Source of the DNA: Pseudomonas sp. GM18
GTDB taxonomy: Bacteria; Pseudomonadota; Gammaproteobacteria; Pseudomonadales; Pseudomonadaceae
Direction of reading: 5' to 3'
Assembly: GCF_000282195.1 (NCBI RefSeq)
Contig: NZ_AKJT01000082.1
Coordinates: 1 to 62,517 of the forward strand
Length of the DNA: 62,517 nucleotides
Shown: positions 17,657-26,900 of the stretch, piece by piece
How the letters are laid out: every line of letters begins with the position of its first letter
Position numbering within the stretch: position 1 is the stretch's first letter
Translations under genes and position numbers: made by a program
The notes under the pieces: generated by a model
The model's database searches: none
The model's input: only the letters and a program-made list of their open reading frames with translations
What the model was told of the DNA's origin: nothing

Positions 17657-18670
17657 ATGGAATATGCCTTTGTTACAGGCGCTACAGGCCTGCTCGGCAA
17701 TAATGTCGTTCACGCGCTTTTAAAACGAAATATCAAAGTAAAAGCGCTGGTCCGCTCCGTCGAAAAAGCCAAGAAGCAGTTCGGCAATCTGCCTGTCGAA
17801 TTTGTCGAAGGCGACATGCTCAATGTCGATGCCTTCAGCCATGCCCTGCAAGGCTGTGATGCCTTGTTTCATACGGCCGCCTATTTCCGCGATAGTTACA
17901 AAGGCGGAAAGCACTGGCAGAAACTGTATGACACCAATGTCACCGGAACCGAGCGCCTATTGCAGGCTGCTTATGCCGCTGGCATTCGTCGTGCAGTCCA
18001 TACTTCATCCATTGCCGTGTTGAAGGGCAACAAAGATCAAGTGATCGATGAAACAATGTCTCGCAGTGAATCAGAGGCTGACGATTATTACTTGAGTAAA
18101 ATAATGTCAGAACAGAAAGTTCAGGAATTTCTGTTGCGGCACCCGGACATGTTCATCGCCATGGTATTGCCTGGCTGGATGTTTGGCCCTGGGGACATCG
18201 GCCCGACCTCATCAGGACAGTTCCTGCTCGACTTTGTCGGAAAAAAATTGCCTGGCGTACTGCCTGGAAGTTTTTCCGTTGTCGATGCCAGGGATGTGGC
18301 GGAGCACCAACTCGCGGCAATCACACGCGGCAGATCCGGAGAACGCTATTTGGCAGCCGGCAACCACATGGACATGAAAAGCATTTTCCAGGCGCTCTCC
18401 AGCGTCAGCGGCGTAAAAGCGCCGGAGCGCAAAGTGCCACTATTCATGCTGCGTATCATTGCCTTGATATATGAAGGCTACTACCGAATTACGAAAAAGC
18501 CGGTGCTCATCAGTACCTCCACTGTCAAACTCATGGAGCAAGAGCAAGGGCGCACCCATTTCAGCCACAACAAAAGCCTAAAGGAATTGGAGTGCAAGTT
18601 CCGCCCCGTGACTGAAACATTGACCGATACCCTGGATTGGTATCGGAAAAATAACTACATTGATGCTTAA
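17657..18670 (+). CDS. Extended SDR: NAD(P)-dependent reductase/epimerase-like
   Basis: This 337-residue protein has an N-terminal TGATGLLGNNV nucleotide motif, LFHTAAYFRDSY, VHTSSIAVLKG and the catalytic YYLSK (YxxxK). The pattern is that of dihydroflavonol reductase/3-beta-HSD-like extended SDRs. The C-terminal part (KVPLFMLRIIALIYEGYYRITKK) is hydrophobic and may touch a lipid or the membrane. It would reduce a keto group or oxidise an alcohol on the pathway intermediate. It is the first gene of the plus-strand cluster. The following gene starts 80 bases later after an AT-rich gap. Confidence 0.82.
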   Translation: MEYAFVTGATGLLGNNVVHALLKRNIKVKALVRSVEKAKKQFGNLPVEFVEGDMLNVDAFSHALQGCDALFHTAAYFRDSYKGGKHWQKLYDTNVTGTERLLQAAYAAGIRRAVHTSSIAVLKGNKDQVIDETMSRSESEADDYYLSKIMSEQKVQEFLLRHPDMFIAMVLPGWMFGPGDIGPTSSGQFLLDFVGKKLPGVLPGSFSVVDARDVAEHQLAAITRGRSGERYLAAGNHMDMKSIFQALSSVSGVKAPERKVPLFMLRIIALIYEGYYRITKKPVLISTSTVKLMEQEQGRTHFSHNKSLKELECKFRPVTETLTDTLDWYRKNNYIDA

Positions 18671-18750
18671 TTGAAACAATTTATATATAGCCTGCCTCTG
18701 TAGTACTTTTTTGTCTAACCATAAATTCAAGGATTGAGAGAGGTTGGTAA

Positions 18751-20271
18751 ATGAAAAACCTTTCATCTAAAGAAGGTTTTCTGCATCGGTTCGTCGGTTT
18801 CTCAGAGTCTTTCCCCGAGCACATTGCTATCAGGAATCTGGACGCGGAAGAAGATACCGTCACTTACCGTGAGTTGCGAATAAAGGCTGAAGAGTGCAAC
18901 GGCACCCTCAAAGCATTAGATGTATTGCCGGGCGACAAAGTAGCGCTTGTTCTACCCAATGGGGTGGAGTTCATCGCTTACTATTTGGCGATCATCGGGC
19001 GCGGTGCGGTTCCGGTCATTCTCAACTACAAACTGACGCCATTCGAAATGAACAGCGTCATCAGCATCGCCAGACCGACGCTGGTAGTGACCACCGAAAC
19101 GCTATTCGAGCAGCATAGCGAGACATTTCAGCCTGCCTACGGCGTTCGGCACTCCTTGGTGTTGAACGCCGCAAGCGAGCCGTCATCGCCCCTGCCCGAC
19201 AACGCAACGGCGGACTCTCGGCTTCCCCGACAGACCGAGCCCTTGTTACTGCCCGAAGGCAATCCGGTTGTCTCGGTACAGTTCACCTATCGGGGTATCG
19301 GCAAACCGCTGGCCGTTTCTCACCGCTACCTTGATCTGACGCAATCGAGTGATGGCCTGCATGAGCAGTTTCATCTTCAAGGTGTCGGCTCCGTTCATCT
19401 GGTAACGCTGCCGCTGTATGCCATCTTCGGGCTGTCCGTGATGATGGTGTTCCCCTTGAGCGTGGGCGCCACCCTGTTAATGACTAACACCTTGCTCAAC
19501 AGGGATCTGGCAGAAGTCTTGTCCGAACATAAGGTCACCTTTGCCTGCCTGGTGCCCGACGTCATTCGCTACTTCAATACACGATTGGCCAAACGCAAGG
19601 GCGCGCTGTTGCCGTTGCACCCTCACCTGATGATTTATTCGGGTGGCAGTCATCTGCCGGCATCCGAAGCCGAGAAACTGGGCAAGCTACTGGGGTGCAA
19701 TCCGGTACTGCAAGGCTATGGATTGACCGAGAGCATGCCGGTGATTGTCCAGAGCTCGATTGGCAAGGTCCATCGCGGCGCCATGGGCCAACCGATCAAG
19801 GGCGTAGAACTACGGGTCGTCGATGCCGAAGGGCGAGATGTCGCACCTGGACGCATTGGCGAACTGCTGATTCGCGGCTCGATGGTGATTGACGGCTACA
19901 ACGATGCAGAGGACGCCAATGCCCGGTTCTTCCGTGATGGTTGGCTACACACGGGTGATCTGGTCTGGCGGGACGACGACGGGCATGTGTTCTTCTACTG
20001 CCAACGCCTGCGAATCTCGAAGATCAAAGCGCAAATGGTCGACCTGACGGAAATCGAATCCATTGCCCTGAGGCATCCGGACGTGGTGCGCGCGAAAGCT
20101 TACATCGTCCCGGACAACAAGGAGGTCAACGTACTGCACCTGTGCGTTGAAGGGAGCGGCGACCTGACCCAGAGCGCTATCTCTACCCTGCTCGCGCGCT
20201 ACCTCTCGGGCTTCAAGTTGCCCAAAACCATCGAGATCATCTCTCTCAAGGAAGAGATTCATGCAAGCTAA
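18751..20271 (+). CDS. Adenylate-forming (AMP-binding) enzyme with degraded motifs
   Basis: This 506-residue protein has the ANL-superfamily fold. Seen are LPNGVEFIAYYLAIIGRGAVPV, a YGLTES motif at 323-328 and GWLHTGDLV at 398-404. Two hallmarks are altered. The P-loop, normally TSGTTGxPKG, reads TYRGIGKPLA (179-188) without the PKG Lys. The protein also stops just after IEIISLKEEIHAS, where the PxTxxGK catalytic Lys motif should follow. It may bind acyl-adenylates or act as a partner without full ligase activity; a different catalytic mode is possible. It overlaps the HAD gene by 11 bases. An active fatty acyl-AMP ligase cannot be excluded. Confidence 0.75.
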   Translation: MKNLSSKEGFLHRFVGFSESFPEHIAIRNLDAEEDTVTYRELRIKAEECNGTLKALDVLPGDKVALVLPNGVEFIAYYLAIIGRGAVPVILNYKLTPFEMNSVISIARPTLVVTTETLFEQHSETFQPAYGVRHSLVLNAASEPSSPLPDNATADSRLPRQTEPLLLPEGNPVVSVQFTYRGIGKPLAVSHRYLDLTQSSDGLHEQFHLQGVGSVHLVTLPLYAIFGLSVMMVFPLSVGATLLMTNTLLNRDLAEVLSEHKVTFACLVPDVIRYFNTRLAKRKGALLPLHPHLMIYSGGSHLPASEAEKLGKLLGCNPVLQGYGLTESMPVIVQSSIGKVHRGAMGQPIKGVELRVVDAEGRDVAPGRIGELLIRGSMVIDGYNDAEDANARFFRDGWLHTGDLVWRDDDGHVFFYCQRLRISKIKAQMVDLTEIESIALRHPDVVRAKAYIVPDNKEVNVLHLCVEGSGDLTQSAISTLLARYLSGFKLPKTIEIISLKEEIHAS

Positions 20272-20872
20272 TGGCACACAACCGGTACTGGCCGTTTTTG
20301 ACTTTGACGGCACATTGACCGACAGACATACGTTCTGGCGCTACATGCGTTATATCGTGGGAACCCGATCGTTCTGGCTCAGGATCATTCCCCTGCTGCC
20401 CAAAATGCTCAGCGTGATCGTTGGCATCACGCCATTGATGCAAGCCCGACTGGCGTTCATTGCCTGTTATCTGGGCGGTCTGTCCGTTGAGCAAGAGCGC
20501 GAACATGCCAAGTATTTCATCAGCGAGCAGCTACCGCTCTGGCTCAGGCCCGAGGCCCTGCGCCGGCTGCAATGGCATCAGTCCATGGGGCATGTCACTG
20601 CGCTGGTCAGCAACTCGCCGGAAAACTACCTGATCCCCTGGGGCCAGGCAGCGGGTTTTGACTATGTCTGCGGCACCCGCCTGGCGACTGCGAAGAACAA
20701 ACTGACCGGAGGAATATCAGGTACCAACTGTGTTGAGAGAGAGAAAGTCACACGGCTCAAAGGCTGTCTGAGCAACCTTGATGACTTTTACATTTATGCC
20801 TACGGAGATTCATCCGGTGACGATGCCCTGCTCGGCATTGCCAACTCTCCCTTCTACAGAAACTGGTACTAA
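20261..20872 (+). CDS. HAD-superfamily phosphatase (HAD-IB type)
   Basis: These 203 residues begin with HAD motif I (FDFDGTLTD, two catalytic Asp). A helical cap follows, then motif II (TALVSNSPENYL), a Lys in EREKVTRLKG and motif III (YAYGDSSGDDALL). The layout matches SerB-like/PgpC-like HAD-IB phosphatases that cleave small phosphomonoesters. It overlaps the adenylate-forming gene and is followed three bases later by the monooxygenase gene, so it belongs to the same transcript. In butenolide/furan signal pathways an HAD enzyme removes the phosphate left from dihydroxyacetone phosphate; a like role is possible here (inference). Confidence 0.8.
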   Translation: MQANGTQPVLAVFDFDGTLTDRHTFWRYMRYIVGTRSFWLRIIPLLPKMLSVIVGITPLMQARLAFIACYLGGLSVEQEREHAKYFISEQLPLWLRPEALRRLQWHQSMGHVTALVSNSPENYLIPWGQAAGFDYVCGTRLATAKNKLTGGISGTNCVEREKVTRLKGCLSNLDDFYIYAYGDSSGDDALLGIANSPFYRNWY

Positions 20873-20875
20873 CCG

Positions 20876-22639
20876 ATGAACACTCTGAGCACTTTGGCCC
20901 CCAAGCACTTCAGCCAACCCGGCAACACCCCGACAGTCATGATCGTAGGCGCCGGCCCGATTGGCCTGTCCCTGGCAATCATGCTGAAAAAGTGGGGCGT
21001 CTCTTTTCGCATTATTGAAAAGAATGCCGGTCCCTCGACCGCTACCAAAGCGATGGCCATCCATTCCAGAACCCTGGAAATTTTCCGAGATCTGGGAGTT
21101 GCCGATCAGGCCATCAGCGACGGGTTCACTATCAACCAGTTTTCGGTGCAGTCGAACGCCAAACGGGTGCTGAACTACAACTTCTCCTACCTGGACGCCA
21201 CCTATCCCCTGCTCCTCAGCCTGCCACAACCGCAGACAGAGAAGATTCTGCTTGAGCGACTGAACAAGCTGGGAGTAGATGTTGAGTGGAATACCGAGCT
21301 GGTCGATATAGAAAACCAGCCGGGCTCAGTACAGATGACGCTTCATCATGCGGACGGCAGTGACGAATCCTTCTCCAGTCGCTGGGTGGTCGCGTGCGAC
21401 GGTGCTCGCAGCAACATTAGAAAACGTCTTGATATGACTTTCGAAGGATCGTCCTACGACCGCTTCTTCATGCTCGCCGATGCCGATATCGAGTGGTCTG
21501 GAAGTAAGGACGAAGGCGCTTTCTTCCTGGGTGCACAAGACGGATATGTCGCGGTCGCGCCGATCAGCGCTCAATCCCGTTATCGACTTTTCATCGAGAT
21601 GCCCTACAACCTGCCGCCAGAAGGTGAGCGCCCTTCCTTGAGCCTGGAGAACTTTCAGCGGTTGTGCGAAGGACGCGGGCAAAAGATGACGCTGTCCAAT
21701 ATTTCATCGACCACCATCGCCTCTTTCCAACATCGCCGCGTGCAGTCGCTGCAGCAAGGCTCCGTGTTTCTGGTGGGCGACTCGGCTCATATCGGCAGCC
21801 CGATCGGTGGCCAATGGATGAACCTGGGGGTTTCCGAGGCCTATAACCTGGCGTGGAAAATGGCCTATGTCGATCAGGGCCTGGCAGATCCATCGTTGCT
21901 GGAGAGCTACAACGAAGAGCGCTACCCGGTGGCCCTGGAAGTCGAGAACACGGCACACCGACTGACCGGACTGATCACCGTCAAGCAGCGCGCCCTCGTT
22001 TGGCTGCGCGACAATGTTCTGCCTCTGATAAGCAACAGGCGCAAGGTCCAGCGCAAACTGCCGTCGATGATTTCCGGGCATCAGTACCACTACGGCAAGA
22101 GTGATTACATCCAGGAATCGCTGACGAAAAAGCAGCGCATGAATTGGGACAAGAAAGGCAAGAAACCTGAATTCCAGACGTCCGTGCCTCGCGCCGGTCA
22201 ACTGGCTCCCGATGTTGAGTTGTGGCAACTGCAAGGTCTGCCGCCAAAGCGCTTGATCGACTTGTTCCAGGGAACGTTCACGCTGTTGATTTTCAGCGCA
22301 GCCGATCAGTTTTCCCCTTTGTTGCCGGGCTATTACTCGCTGGCCGAGTCGGTGGAGAAGGACTACCCGGGCATCAAGGCTTATTGCGTTATTGATGCCC
22401 TGAGCAGCGCCGAACTGCCTTCCTGGCACTCGACGTTGCTGGACCCCGATTGGCGCCTGCACAAGCGTTACCATGCCAAAGCGGGCACATTGATGCTGAT
22501 TCGTCCTGACGGCTACATCGCTTTCCAGGGGGCCGATGCAATAACGCTCTTCACTTATCTGAACGTAAGATCCGGGCTGCTCAAAGGAGCCAGAAAAACA
22601 ACATCTTCCGAGATCGACGCAGTGGAACTCCAACTTTAA
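20876..22639 (+). CDS. FAD-dependent monooxygenase (phenol/aromatic hydroxylase type)
   Basis: This 587-residue group A flavoprotein has GAGPIG (25-30) for the FAD dinucleotide fold, the DG motif (CDGARSNIRK, about 174-183) and the GD motif GDSAHIGSPIGGQWMN (from 301). Unlike the ~400-residue PHBH type it has a C-terminal thioredoxin-like extension (about 430-570), as in phenol hydroxylases and polyketide-tailoring oxygenases such as RdmE/PgaE. It would use NAD(P)H and oxygen to hydroxylate an aromatic or enol-like ring, or carry out a Baeyer-Villiger-type step. A stem-loop with a T-tract lies after its stop codon. Confidence 0.85.
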   Translation: MNTLSTLAPKHFSQPGNTPTVMIVGAGPIGLSLAIMLKKWGVSFRIIEKNAGPSTATKAMAIHSRTLEIFRDLGVADQAISDGFTINQFSVQSNAKRVLNYNFSYLDATYPLLLSLPQPQTEKILLERLNKLGVDVEWNTELVDIENQPGSVQMTLHHADGSDESFSSRWVVACDGARSNIRKRLDMTFEGSSYDRFFMLADADIEWSGSKDEGAFFLGAQDGYVAVAPISAQSRYRLFIEMPYNLPPEGERPSLSLENFQRLCEGRGQKMTLSNISSTTIASFQHRRVQSLQQGSVFLVGDSAHIGSPIGGQWMNLGVSEAYNLAWKMAYVDQGLADPSLLESYNEERYPVALEVENTAHRLTGLITVKQRALVWLRDNVLPLISNRRKVQRKLPSMISGHQYHYGKSDYIQESLTKKQRMNWDKKGKKPEFQTSVPRAGQLAPDVELWQLQGLPPKRLIDLFQGTFTLLIFSAADQFSPLLPGYYSLAESVEKDYPGIKAYCVIDALSSAELPSWHSTLLDPDWRLHKRYHAKAGTLMLIRPDGYIAFQGADAITLFTYLNVRSGLLKGARKTTSSEIDAVELQL

Positions 22640-22683
22640 GTCGCTATATGGCTACTGCCAACCTGGTTCATTGATTCACACAA

Positions 22684-22710
22684 GGCCCAGCCCTGGGCCA
22701 AGACTTTTTA
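22684..22710 (+). terminator. Intracluster stem-loop with T-tract after monooxygenase gene
   Basis: GGCCCAG pairs with CTGGGCC (22684-22699) and is followed by AAGACTTTTT. It would end or attenuate transcription before the carrier-protein and ketosynthase genes, which may have their own promoter in the AT-rich 22705-22745 stretch. Confidence 0.6.
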
Positions 22711-22757
22711 TTTCTTGTTTATAGAAGATATATACCGACTTTGGTTAGGAGAACCTC

Positions 22758-23843
22758 ATGCGCTTCCAACTCAACGATGTTGTGCAGGAATTCATCGTGT
22801 CCAATGGAAAAATAGCCAACAGCTATTTCTCTCTTTCAGAAAAGATCATTGATTCACTGTGCGAATCCAATATCGCAAAAGAATCAATATTGATGCGTTT
22901 GCTGGAGCAGGCCGAATCCGTCACTGCGCATTACTTCAATGCTCATCAACAAGTCCTCGAGGGCGTTTATGCCAATGGGATTGAAGCCCCCGTCAATAAA
23001 AACCTACCGGTGCTGGAGCCCGTACACTCGAACCCGGTAATACTGGCATCGGCACCTGTTGCTGAACAAACACCTGCACTCAGCTACGGGCAATGGTTGC
23101 GCGCCGAAATAAGCTCGGTCACAGGATTCAAAAAGGAACAAATCGACTTCGATCAAAGTTTCGAGAGCCTGGGTATCGACTCTCTCGGGCTGGTCGATAT
23201 TTTCGAATCCCTGGCCCAGCACTTCCCGGAAAAGAAAGAGCTCACCTCGCAGCTCTTTGATGCCCCCACGCCTACCGCCTTGCTGGCGCGGCTTGAAGCC
23301 GATCCGCAGGCGCCTGCCGTGGATATCGAAGCATGGGTACTTGAACAACTGGCAAATATCACCGGCTTTACGGTTGACCAGATCGACCAAAAACAAAGCT
23401 ATGAAAGCCTGGGCCTGGACTCCCTCGTGCAGTTGGATTTCCTGGAGTCGGTCGTCACATTGTGGCCGCAACTCAAGGCCAACAGCACTGAGCTGGCCAA
23501 CGCCAAGTATCCGCAGGCAACAATCGCCCTGATTAAAGCCGCCCTGGCCGCCCCCGAGTCGACATCAACCCCCGCTACCGAAGTGCAAGCACCTGGCACA
23601 ACGGACGCCCAAGGGCAGGCGAGCAACCTGCTTTTCAACTCCCTGTCCCCGCTGATCCCGGACGCACCACAGTCGATCGACGTTGAGACGCCCTTTGCAC
23701 AACTGGGGCTCAACGGTTTTGCCCGAGAAGCACTCTGCCAATCAATGGCGCAACAGTGCTCTGCCAGCGAGTTTGCCGGTGAAGCGCTGATGTCGCGTCG
23801 TACGCCGCAGGACGCCTTGTCGCTTCTGGCAAGACTGAGCTGA
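22758..23843 (+). CDS. Tandem acyl carrier protein, third domain lacking the Ser
   Basis: These 361 residues start with a helical N-terminal region (1-100) of unknown function. Two carrier domains follow, with phosphopantetheine-attachment motifs LGIDSLGLVD (Ser142) and LGLDSLVQLD (Ser222), each preceded by VTGF or ITGF and a DQSFESLG-like helix. A linker rich in Pro, Ala and Thr (265-290) leads to a third carrier-like domain. Its motif reads LGLNGFAREA, with Gly320 in place of the Ser, so it cannot be pantetheinylated. Tandem carriers raise flux in PUFA and polyketide synthases. The gene has a good AGGAG site and lies 83 bases before the ketosynthase fusion, its obvious partner. Confidence 0.85.
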   Translation: MRFQLNDVVQEFIVSNGKIANSYFSLSEKIIDSLCESNIAKESILMRLLEQAESVTAHYFNAHQQVLEGVYANGIEAPVNKNLPVLEPVHSNPVILASAPVAEQTPALSYGQWLRAEISSVTGFKKEQIDFDQSFESLGIDSLGLVDIFESLAQHFPEKKELTSQLFDAPTPTALLARLEADPQAPAVDIEAWVLEQLANITGFTVDQIDQKQSYESLGLDSLVQLDFLESVVTLWPQLKANSTELANAKYPQATIALIKAALAAPESTSTPATEVQAPGTTDAQGQASNLLFNSLSPLIPDAPQSIDVETPFAQLGLNGFAREALCQSMAQQCSASEFAGEALMSRRTPQDALSLLARLS

Positions 23844-23878
23844 AGCACTGAGCCGCTGTAAAAAATGGCATGGAATCC

Positions 23879-23899
23879 GGGTGATCGCACAGATCACCC
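23879..23899 (+). other. Perfect intercistronic hairpin between carrier and ketosynthase genes
   Basis: GGGTGATC, GCACA loop, GATCACCC: eight perfect pairs. There is no T-tract. It may be an mRNA processing or stability element setting different levels of the carrier and synthase proteins (inference). Confidence 0.5.
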
Positions 23900-23926
23900 A
23901 GCATTTTGGCAATCAGGAGACAGGGT

Positions 23927-26900
23927 ATGAATGGCGCGGTAACAACAGAGGGCGACTTTTGCTTCAGCGCAATGGCTGGCGAGTTTCCCGGGGCTCCGTC
24001 AACGGATGCGCTATGGCACTTGCTCTCGCAAGGACAGATAGCGCCTATCAATTCGATGCTGACACGCTGGGAACTGGATAAGGCGTCAATCTATTCAGCA
24101 AAGACAGGTGAAAAGGATCGCGTTTACCTGGACAGTGCTTTTTGCCTGACCGATGACGCATCAACCCCTTCACGGCATGAAGGACGGCAGGTCGCCATCG
24201 GAAAAAAAGTACTCCAGACACTCCTCACCCAGCTTGCCGGACAAGGCTCGGCACTGATCAAGGAACGCACCGCATTGGTGGTCGCGACGTCTTGGAGTGA
24301 CGAGAGTTATTTCGTCACAGGCATGTCCGGAAAAGCCGAAGCACCACAGGGCTACACACCGGGCGAACAAGTGGCTGAACTGGCTGCGGCTTTTGCCTTC
24401 GGTGGCCCGGCGTTATCGGTCGACACCGCCTGCAGTTCGTTCCCCTATGCAATCGATATGGCTCAGGCCCTGGTCAATAGCGGGCAGGCGGATAACGCGA
24501 TTGTCATGGCACTGAACACCGTGTTGCCACCGGCGCTGTTTCTGGGCTTCTCGCAGTTGACCGCCTTTTCCGCCCGGGCCCAAATGCAGGCGTTCGGCCA
24601 GGACGCTGACGGCATTGTGCCGGGTGAATGTGCAGTCGCCTTTCTGGTCGAACCCGTATCGCAGGCCCTGATTGCGCAGCGCCGTCCCCTGGGCGTTTTA
24701 CGGGCATTGGGAATGTCCGCCGATGGCGCCGAAGGTTCAGTGTTTGCGCCTGGCAAACAGGCTCAGTACACAGCTTACCAGCGTGCTTATATCGGTCTTG
24801 ATCCCAACGACGTGGACTACATCGAAACCCATGGTACCGGCACTCCGCTGGGTGATGCGACAGAGCTGGACTCGTTGAACAGCTTCTTCGCTCCCCATTG
24901 CACAGACGGCAAAAAAATCACCATCGGTTCGATCAAGTCCGTCATTGGCCACCCACTGGCCGCCGCCGGAGGCGCTTCGCTCGCCAAGGCGTTGATGATA
25001 TTGCGGCACAAAGGGATTCCACCTCAGCCCGACTACCGCCCCAGCGCAAAAGTCGACGAGACCCGCCTGCAGCTGGCCACAAAGCAGATACAGCCCCTTG
25101 CGGATCGTCAGTCGGCGATCCGCATAGGCATCTCCAGTTTTGGCTTTGGCGGCGCCAATGCGCATCTGGTGGTGGATGAATACATTCCCGATAACCGCCC
25201 TGTCGCCCATCTAGCCAGCCCCGGCGTGTTAATGCTGGACCTTGCGATTGTCGAGGCTGAAGCAGCGATCGGCAGTCACGGCTCGTTGCAGTCATTCAAG
25301 CAACAGCTCGATCGGCCGGCAACGCCATCAGTCAGTTTCCCTTATGGGCGTTTCGTTGATTACACCCCTGCTCCAGGTCAGCCGTTGCTGGGTCAATTCC
25401 TGGCGCAGGATCGCGTCATAGATATCGACGGTTTCGGCATGGGGCCCAAACCTCTGGCCCATGTCGATCCGTTCAAGCTGTTGATCACCGATCGCGTCAA
25501 CCATTTACTGCGACGCCTGCCGGGTGTGGCCGGCTCACCCGGCACGGCGATGGTCATGTGCTGCAACATGGGTGGCGAACGCTTCAGCAATGCGTACAGC
25601 AGCGCTCACAACTTCTACTCCCAGGCTCAAGGCACGCCACCGGGCGTGGAGGTGGCGGACGTGGCAACCATGTTGCCGAACATGTTGTCCGGCTACCCGA
25701 CGCAGATTTTTGACTTCAAGGGTTTCCATCAAACATTGGTCGGCACCCCGGGTCTGTTCTGGCAAACCTTGCTGGCATCGCAGCAATGGTTCAAAAACGG
25801 CATAGCCACGCTGTTGCTCGGTGCAGGGCGCTTTATCAGCGGCGAAATCGAGATCGAGCGCGCCCGACATTCAGCGACGGTGCAAGGTGAAGGGCTGGGG
25901 CTGATTGCGCTGCGTCCTTATCAACCAGACGCCAGTGATAAACCTTTACTGGTGATCCGCGCGGCGGTCCTCGCCCATGCCGCGAACTCGCTGGAAGAGG
26001 CTTGCCAACTGCTGGGCAAAGAGCGGAGTCAATACCAGGACATTGAAGTCTGCGAGCTGCAGCCTGATGCGACTCATGCCAGCGGATCACTGCAAGAAAT
26101 TACCGGCTTCCTGGCTGAAGCCAGTGGCATCGAAACCCTGTTGGCGGTGATGTTGAGTGCATCGGCTCACACGGTGATCGAGGTTCGCGAAGCCGGCAAG
26201 GCCGTGATGTGGTTGTTTACTGAAAAGCTTCAGGAATGGAGCCCGGTGGCCGAACCTGCTCCTGCCATAAAACATCCCTTTACATTGCGCTTTGCTCACT
26301 CGGCATCCCACGAACTGCAGCAGGTCATCCCGCCTGCCCGCCCTGTCAGCCTTGTCCGCGAGCCGCAAAACGACGGCGTCGACGTGCTGCAACTCAGCGA
26401 TATGCTGACCAACACCCTGCTCTCAGGGCTGCGCGTCAGAGTTCGCGCCATGGAGAGCCTTTTCGCCCTGCACCGTGGTGCTGAAGTGCAGCGCCCGGCA
26501 CACTGGCAACGTTGCCCGGAAAACATCGTGATCGCCAACGTCCAGCGCGGCCCTCAATCACTGCACGCCCAGCTCGTGGTGAATGAAGCGCACCCTTATT
26601 TCTTCGATCACCCTCTTGATCACATCCCCGGCATTTTATTGCTCGAGGGCGTGTTGCAACTGATTGAACTCGCCGTGCCGCCACTGAGTGGGCGAGTCGC
26701 CTATGTCAAAACCTTGAATATCAAGTTCCAGCAATACGTACAAAAACAGGGTGTGATTGATCTGCATCTGGAACAGGGCAAAGACCCTCAGGTGTTCAAT
26801 GCCAAGGTGATGCAGGCCGGAAAGCTGATGTGCACCTGCGTCCTTGGGATGGCCTACAGCTCGGCGTTCGAGAAATCTCCCGCTGGCGAGTTCACGGCCA

